A DNA stretch of 11,555 nucleotides from Euperipatoides rowelli (lineage: Eukaryota > Onychophora > Udeonychophora > Euonychophora > Peripatopsidae): NCBI GenBank assembly GCA_003024985.2, contig PXIH01S0021889.1, one strand, 5' to 3'. Each line of letters starts with the position of its first letter. The first letter of the stretch is position 1. The notes under the pieces were generated by a model that was not told where the DNA came from, ran no database searches, and saw nothing but the letters and a program-made list of their open reading frames with translations. The translations under genes were made by a program, and so were the position numbers. Shown here piece after piece: positions 8,501 through 11,555 of the stretch.

Positions 8501-10075
8501 GAACTTCTACATAGTACTGTGCTGCCATGGCCCATCAAATGTTGACTTCCATGCAGTTCTTTTACCAGCAGCCACTCTTGCACCGAAATGTGTTGTGGTT
8601 CACAGATGAACAAAAGTGCAATAATGATACTTGATATAGACCAATATTCAGAAAAAAATGATAAAAAAATCAACAGTTTATATTATTTTAGTGAATTTAT
8701 ATTTTTTTAGAGATTTGAAATTCAGATGTGAATGGTTTAATGAAGTTAAAAAATTTGCACCTTTATGCCAATCACTGTTAAACTTTAGTATTTATTTGTA
8801 CAATGTTACATCTTTTAATTAAATTAGTTTGTTTTATTTCATAATGCTTGTAGAGTTATAGTTTGGAAAAGTTAGCTTGTAGAATTATAGCATTGAATTG
8901 AGAAAATCTATTTTTATTACTTCAACTACCACCTTCCCCACTACACAAGAAATATACTATTTAATTATTTGCTCTGAACTAAAGTTATAGAAAATATATT
9001 AGAAATAGCTTTATAGCAGAAATCTCCCTCTGGTGAATTTATTAATTTTCTTATACATTTACACTTTTCACCCCCCCCCCCTTCCTACTCCCTAGTTTAA
9101 AATGCATCCCTGTTAATAAATCTGTACTAAAGCCAGACAAAATGACCACTTATTCTAGCACACATTTACTTAAAATAATCTTTAAGTCTCAATTTTCATA
9201 TACTTTCACCCCATAGCCCCCTCCCCATCTTGGAACAGATGGGGACCATCAACATTCCACATTAAAAAAAAAAGACCACTTAGCCTATAATAAATATTCA
9301 TGAACTTGCACATGGAACCCAATAAGAAAACCCAATATGTATATATTTGATATATGAATAGGTATATATAATCAGGGATCCCACAATGAGGATTGGTTGG
9401 GGCTATAGTTCTGGGGCCCAGGCCAGGTTTGGGGGGGGGGGATGAATGACCAAACTACATAAGATACTACACATTTTACATGTGCACATTTGATATGTTG
9501 ACATACTTAACTTGTCACAAATATAAGGGATCGGTACCAGACCTTGGCTGGATTTACATTACCAGGGCCCCAGTTAGGATGTGAGGACCCTTTATATAAT
9601 ACTTAGAGGCTATATATTTTATACACATTTAGCCAAATATAGCTTACATATTGTAACAGTATTAAAAGTAGACCAATATGCAATTGAAATAGTAAGAAAT
9701 CAGATTGTCAGAAGAAATATATACTCTTGAAGTGAAGAGAGATTAGATTTTAATGTTCCTATAAAGTTAAAAAAAAAATTTAAAAATGAGATAGTTTACA
9801 TAGAACATTAAGAAAATGCACCATGGTTATTTATGGCTTTTGTTAATAAGTAATAAAAAAAAATGAGGACAAAGAAAACAAATTAAATCACAACAGATAG
9901 GGTTTATATTTTAAAAGTATAATTTTAACTTACTCATGTGGTATAGAATTTCTGTTCTTGATAAAGTTTTGTTTTTATCTTGAAATGCACTGTTAACAGG
10001 TGCAAATATTGTTAAAGATGGTTCCAACTGGACTTGGGTATTACCATTAAATTCATTTATTACCATTGAATAAAA
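2367..10075 (-). CDS. FAS1 (fasciclin-like) domain protein, partial, five exons
   Basis: This is a gene model assembled by reading the minus strand. Exons 10075-9934, 5383-5247, 5146-4983, 4495-4363 and 2514-2367 all have AG acceptors and GT donors. Their phases agree at every junction (1, 0, 2, 0), which chance would rarely give. The joined product is about 241 residues. Domain 1 (about residues 1-125) has the FAS1 H1 motif LTIFAPVNSAF, the ILYHM 'YH' motif and the H2 motif MIHLIDKQLIP. A short linker follows, then domain 2 (from about residue 149) with TYFVPTNNAL and GHIIKDHVLFT. Sequons NKT (residue 35) and NQS (residue 165) fit an extracellular protein. FAS1 proteins (fasciclin-1, midline fasciclin, TGFBI/periostin and stabilin types) mediate cell-cell or cell-matrix adhesion. 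HII..HVLFT recalls the arthropod fasciclin-1 type, but I cannot assign the subfamily. No signal peptide, start codon or GPI/transmembrane end is visible, so the gene runs beyond the recognised exons at both ends. Confidence 0.85.
2515..4362 (-). other. Intron between FAS1 exons D and E
   Basis: This is about 1.85 kb of A/T-rich sequence bounded by GTAAAT and a pyrimidine-rich CAG. Besides the palindrome at 3190-3357, I see only unremarkable low-complexity DNA and a short 14-bp repeat (aagcagatgtttta at 2580 and 2649). No coding segment was recognised on either strand. Confidence 0.6.
3190..3357. repeat. Near-perfect long palindrome (fold-back)
   Basis: The sequence is symmetric about position 3270. 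The core TTTATTAC-tca-GTAATAAA pairs perfectly. After a 3-base mismatch the arms continue (AAAAATAAA with TTTATTTTT, AATTAACTAAGAT with ATCTTAGTTAATT, AGATTTATTTATATA with TATATAAATAAATCT, TAATTTCATTA with TAATGAAATTA), with only occasional mismatches and small indels. The arms are about 80 bp each with almost no loop. It is non-coding and lies inside the FAS1 intron. It could be a short fold-back/MITE remnant or a hairpin formed by local inverted duplication. Confidence 0.85.
4363..4495 (-). CDS. FAS1 gene, exon D (start of FAS1 domain 2)
   Basis: This exon has 133 bp. The acceptor is ttttag|T, whose T completes AA|T (Asn). After 44 codons comes the phase-0 donor GCAATG|GTAAAT. It encodes HFFKIVSRNDCLEMYENQS, then the second H1 box TYFVPTNNALGKL and the helix PGTLDKIDAM. 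It carries the only cysteine in the assembled fragment and an NQS sequon. The match to exon A in motif order (helix, then hydrophobic-T-x-F-x-P-x-N-x-A) shows that this is a repeat of the same domain. Confidence 0.85.
4496..4982 (-). other. Intron between FAS1 exons C and D
   Basis: This is 487 bp bounded by GTAAGT and TTTTAG. It is A/T-rich, with a T15-type tract near 4939-4950. Nothing else was recognised. Confidence 0.65.
4983..5146 (-). CDS. FAS1 gene, exon C (end of domain 1, linker, start of domain 2)
   Basis: This exon has 164 bp, or 54 codons plus two bases. The acceptor is ttttttag|ACT and the donor ACT AA|GTAAGT. It begins TYFINNAQIIQLDEIN and continues KKMMIHLIDKQLIP, the FAS1 H2 box in which an Ile/Val-His-Leu-Ile-Asp strand closes the domain. 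The linker that follows is rich in Pro and Gly (SGYPGPASKF). HWEDFKEKT then leads into domain 2. The intron separating it from exon B is only about 100 bp. Confidence 0.85.
5247..5383 (-). CDS. FAS1 gene, exon B (middle of FAS1 domain 1)
   Basis: This exon has 137 bp. The acceptor is tacttag|CC and the donor CCA|GTATGT. The leading CC completes the codon begun by the A at the end of exon A (ACC, Thr), and then 45 codons run to the donor in phase 0. The product SVLVYPDMLYKV...DAMLWINKIETYPSP is the strand-rich central part of a FAS1 fold. A longer open reading frame runs upstream to 5453. It is extended by intron sequence: using an acceptor further upstream (before GTCAACCC) gives a stop within seven codons in the required phase. 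Confidence 0.75.
5930..6440 (+). repeat. Left inverted arm of the putative element
   Basis: This arm pairs with 9042-9605 in opposite orientation. The inner part, about 6139-6440, is the clearest: it contains CACGAATATTTATTTT, a G10 run at 6244-6253, GTGCTAGAAT and AGTACAGATTTAATAA. The outer part, 5930-6125, is G/C-rich and contains two related units (near 5955 and 6052-6105) built around CCAGGGCC. These face each other as an imperfect fold-back. Confidence 0.7.
6555..8690 (+). pseudogene. Degenerate TE-borne gene of the SGCDTT / CXC-domain family
   Basis: Recognisable protein pieces appear in family order but in shifting frames. An open stretch at 6701-6934 includes WEKKIPTLVKNYMDRVLNL and may be the mid-protein helical region (weak). 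At 7707-7832 a KEETTSRPTLF...LKKLLSHSKNKDSF block resembles the conserved segment before the catalytic-like core. SPDTHVLV is at 7967-7990, where SPDTDVLVL is expected. HVTSGADVIGSFSVKFK is at 8083-8133, against a consensus HxxSGCDTTGxFxGKGK, followed by SFWNQF. ENVLNALSLLG is at 8171-8203, FSKKLTEGMPPTQ at 8312-8350, EENGKLNSVMYDFPCEPQE from 8447, and CTEMCCG at 8579-8599 from the Cys-rich tail. Stops at 7833, 8441 and 8543 and frame changes (for example near 8158) show that it is dead. Relatives are abundant in invertebrate genomes and are often annotated as tesmin/TSO1-like CXC proteins, which I recall from family knowledge. The biochemical role is not known to me. Confidence 0.72.
9042..9605 (-). 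repeat. Right inverted arm of the putative element
   Basis: The inner part, 9042-9320, read on the minus strand, follows the left arm base by base with small indels, including ATGAATATTTATT, GTGTGCTAGAAT and TTTAGTACAGATTTATTAA. The outer part (about 9375-9605) matches the left outer part both in inverted orientation and directly (TTGGTTGG..CTATAGT and CAGTTAGGATGTG). This is what a self-complementary outer segment would give. C11 and G11 tracts lie at 9071-9081 and 9431-9441. Confidence 0.7.
9934..10075 (-). CDS. FAS1 gene, exon A (start of FAS1 domain 1)
   Basis: This exon has 142 bp, or 47 codons plus one base. The acceptor is ttttag before TTT TAT TCA. The donor is ATG A|GTAAGT, an exact consensus. 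It encodes FYSMVINEF... then the FAS1 H1 box LTIFAPVNSAF, an NKT glycosylation sequon, and TEILYHM, the first half of the conserved 'YH' segment. The frame is open only in this reading: the other two frames hit stops within the first few codons after the acceptor. The upstream exon was not found with confidence. Confidence 0.82.
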
Positions 10076-10874
10076 CTAAAAGAATATATTAACGGATGTT
10101 AGAAACTATAAGGAAAAAAGCAAAATCCTCAATATTTAAAAATCAAAAGATGATTTTATCAAACATTCAACTATTAAGTGACAAAATAATTTCATTTAAG
10201 GGACGCAATGAATAACAATTTAGCAAAAAGTAAAAATTTACTAGATAAAATGCACATAAACATGAGTTAAAGACTGCCCTTATCACCCACCCACAGCTAT
10301 ACCAGAAATTATCAGTTTAACTTAAATTACGATTCAAATAAATTCAACCAGAAGTGAAAACAAATCAAGCAATGACGATTAGACTCAATTCACATTTGGT
10401 CATTTAACTTTTCCTATTTGTCAATGTTTAAATTTTTGAAAAATGGATTAACCAATTTTGCCCACCTCATCCTCCCTCATCTACCCACACACCATGATAT
10501 TATTAAACCATCTCCAATCAAAGCAGCATAGAGTGGGACAGGGCAACTAATTACCATTAGCTTTGCCCAATAAGATTAGATAATCAAAATAACATTGACT
10601 AAAATGGCTATCAAAGGAGTTTAAGTTCTTTTTAAATAAAATTTTATTAAAAATGGTATTTAAAAAATGATTTAAGTAGTCTATTGGCAGAATAAAATAT
10701 TGATTTTAAAAAAGGCACAAGTCATCAAATATAAAATGAAAGTTAAGATTTTTATTACTTCAATTTTATTGCACTTACTAAAATCTTATTGGGAATTACA
10801 ACTATAGGCTTAGCATGAGGTGTTTAACATTCAAAATCATTCCAACATATGCAGTGCATATTATGAGTAGGTTA
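10076..10874. other. Upstream flank or intron of the FAS1 exons, no exon recognised
   Basis: This is A/T-rich sequence upstream of exon A (on the minus strand). One consensus-like minus-strand donor, TTA|GTAAGT, sits at 10779/10778, but no convincing exon could be built in front of it. Nothing else stands out. Confidence 0.45.
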
Positions 10875-11100
10875 CAGAACATACTACCAGACCCCATTGT
10901 GCATATAGGCACAGCATAAACTATCAGACCTCAATGCACATTTGTACAGCACATACCACCTGACCTCATTATGCATACATGCACAGCACATACCAGGACC
11001 CACAATGCATATCTGTGAAGCACATATCACCAGACACACCCCCCCCCCTCCATTGTGCATTCATGTATAGCGCATACCACCAATCATGAATACATATACA
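10875..11100. repeat. 37-bp minisatellite, about six diverged units
   Basis: Units start near 10875, 10912, 10947, 10984, 11019 and 11069. Each follows the pattern CAGCACATACCACCAGAC / CTCATTATGCATACATGCA with several substitutions. Unit lengths are 37, 35, 37, about 36, about 50 and about 32 bp. The fifth is lengthened by a C11 tract at 11038-11048. TGCAT/ATGCA and ACATGT motifs recur, and related TGCAGTGCA words on either side suggest worn units at the edges. An open frame on the minus strand here (Cys/His/Tyr-rich) is only the translation of the repeat. Confidence 0.85.
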
Positions 11101-11555
11101 ACACATGCATGTGCAGGTGTAATGCAGTGCACCTATACCAGCATAAGTATAGTGGCACTGTGATAGCTGCATACCTTTTCAGTATATTGGGTAAAAATTT
11201 TTATGTATGTTAAGTTGAAATTAAAAAATGGGAGGGGGGGGGAGGAACTGGGGGCCCAAGATGAATTTGCTGAGCAGCAGACATTTCTAGTCCAACACGG
11301 TCCAGTATAGTTTGAGTTTGCAATACATTTTAAGTTAATTTATTTTTAATTATCAGCTATGTATTTTTATAACACACCTGTTAAACAAAAATACATTTAA
11401 TTAAAAAAACGTATTTAGCAATTGTAGTGTTAAATTTAGCACTTATGCACAATTATTATCCCATAGCATTTTTTTTTTCGATGTCGAATGTTTTTCTATT
11501 AGTAAAACTAGAATTATATTCGGGAGTATCGGAAAAACCCACCCGGCTGCCCGGC
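11101..11555. other. Right-hand flank, no gene recognised
   Basis: Low-complexity A/T-rich DNA contains a G-rich tract (about 11231-11244) followed by gggggccca. The last 35 bases or so turn abruptly G/C-rich (acccacccggctgcccggc), which suggests the edge of another repeat or a different sequence class beyond the window. No exon or RNA gene was recognised. Confidence 0.4.

Larger units (their letters stand above)
5925..9610 (+). mobile_element. Putative decayed long-TIR mobile element in the FAS1 intron
   Basis: Two diverged inverted arms (about 5930-6440 and 9042-9605) enclose a dead plus-strand gene. Reading the left arm forward and the right arm in reverse complement shows the same ordered landmarks: a block around ATCCCTTGTA / ATCCCTTATA; CCAGGCC...TGTGGGTCCC; TGCAA-TTCACGAATATTTATT; TTGATGG...CCATCT; a G-rich tract then GGGGTGAAA; AAGTAAATNTGTGCTAGAAT; TTTAGTACAGATTTA; GGATGCA; and GGGG-TGAAAAG. 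The order is kept over several hundred bases and the arms are highly diverged. Their position on both sides of the dead gene suggests one element of about 3.7 kb. I found no target-site duplication, so the exact ends are uncertain. The alternative is two independent copies of a short repeat that happen to flank the gene. Confidence 0.6.
5384..9933 (-). other. Large intron between FAS1 exons A and B
   Basis: The 4.55-kb intron is bounded by GTAAGT and TTAG. It hosts the inverted-arm element at 5925-9610. The remaining 5384-5925 part is A/T-rich with one further G-rich unit (ttggccagggtagggttgg, about 5685-5705) similar to the arm repeats. The 9610-9933 part is A/T-rich with nothing recognised. 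Confidence 0.6.

Noticed and set aside
8383-8673. Minus-strand open frame of 96 codons
   Set aside because: It is antisense to the recognisable EENGKL and CTEMC segments of the plus-strand remnant.
10779-10808. Possible 30-bp microexon on the minus strand (PIVVIPNKIL) with donor TTA|GTAAGT, in the right phase to join exon A
   Set aside because: The donor is good, but the acceptor (gctaag) lacks a pyrimidine tract and ten residues are too few to recognise.
10969-11172. Minus-strand Cys/His/Tyr-rich open frame
   Set aside because: It is translation of the minisatellite. The Cys pattern follows the repeat period, not a zinc-finger spacing.
1-11555. CRISPR arrays, tRNA or rRNA genes, prokaryotic operons
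   Set aside because: No regularly spaced identical repeats, cloverleaf with conserved boxes, or conserved rRNA segments were seen.

Overview
This window looks like non-coding-rich nuclear DNA from an invertebrate animal. It is strongly A+T-rich, has long introns with GT-AG boundaries, many interspersed repeats, A/T and G/C homopolymer tracts, and two single ambiguous bases (positions 50 and 2615). There are no bacterial-type operons, and no long ORF is a real gene by itself. I cannot name the species.

The one gene that can be read is on the minus strand. Five short exons (10075-9934, 5383-5247, 5146-4983, 4495-4363, 2514-2367) join with matching phases (1, 0, 2, 0) at canonical splice sites. 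They give about 241 residues of a FAS1 (fasciclin-like) domain protein: one essentially complete FAS1 domain followed by most of a second. Both ends of the gene are missing or unrecognised. Proteins of this family are secreted or membrane-anchored adhesion/matrix molecules.

The first visible intron (9933-5384, 4.55 kb) contains the most interesting structure. A dead plus-strand gene (about 6555-8690) has the diagnostic motifs of a repetitive invertebrate family whose members carry an 'SGCDTTGxFxGKGK' motif and often a C-terminal Cys-rich CXC (tesmin/TSO1-like) region. It lies between two diverged inverted arms of roughly 500 bp (about 5930-6440 and 9042-9605), and the outer part of each arm is itself partly self-complementary. 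I interpret 5925-9610 as an old, long-terminal-inverted-repeat mobile element that landed in the FAS1 intron.

Other structure, from left to right: a MITE-like inverted repeat at 79-400; sequence with no gene from 420 to 2337 apart from an (AAAT)5 tract and a 14-bp duplication; a near-perfect palindrome of about 160 bp at 3190-3357 inside the fourth visible intron; a 37-bp minisatellite of about six units at 10875-11100; and a small G+C-rich shift at the right edge. Most apparent ORFs in the window are chance openings in A/T-rich DNA or parts of the exons and the dead gene described here.
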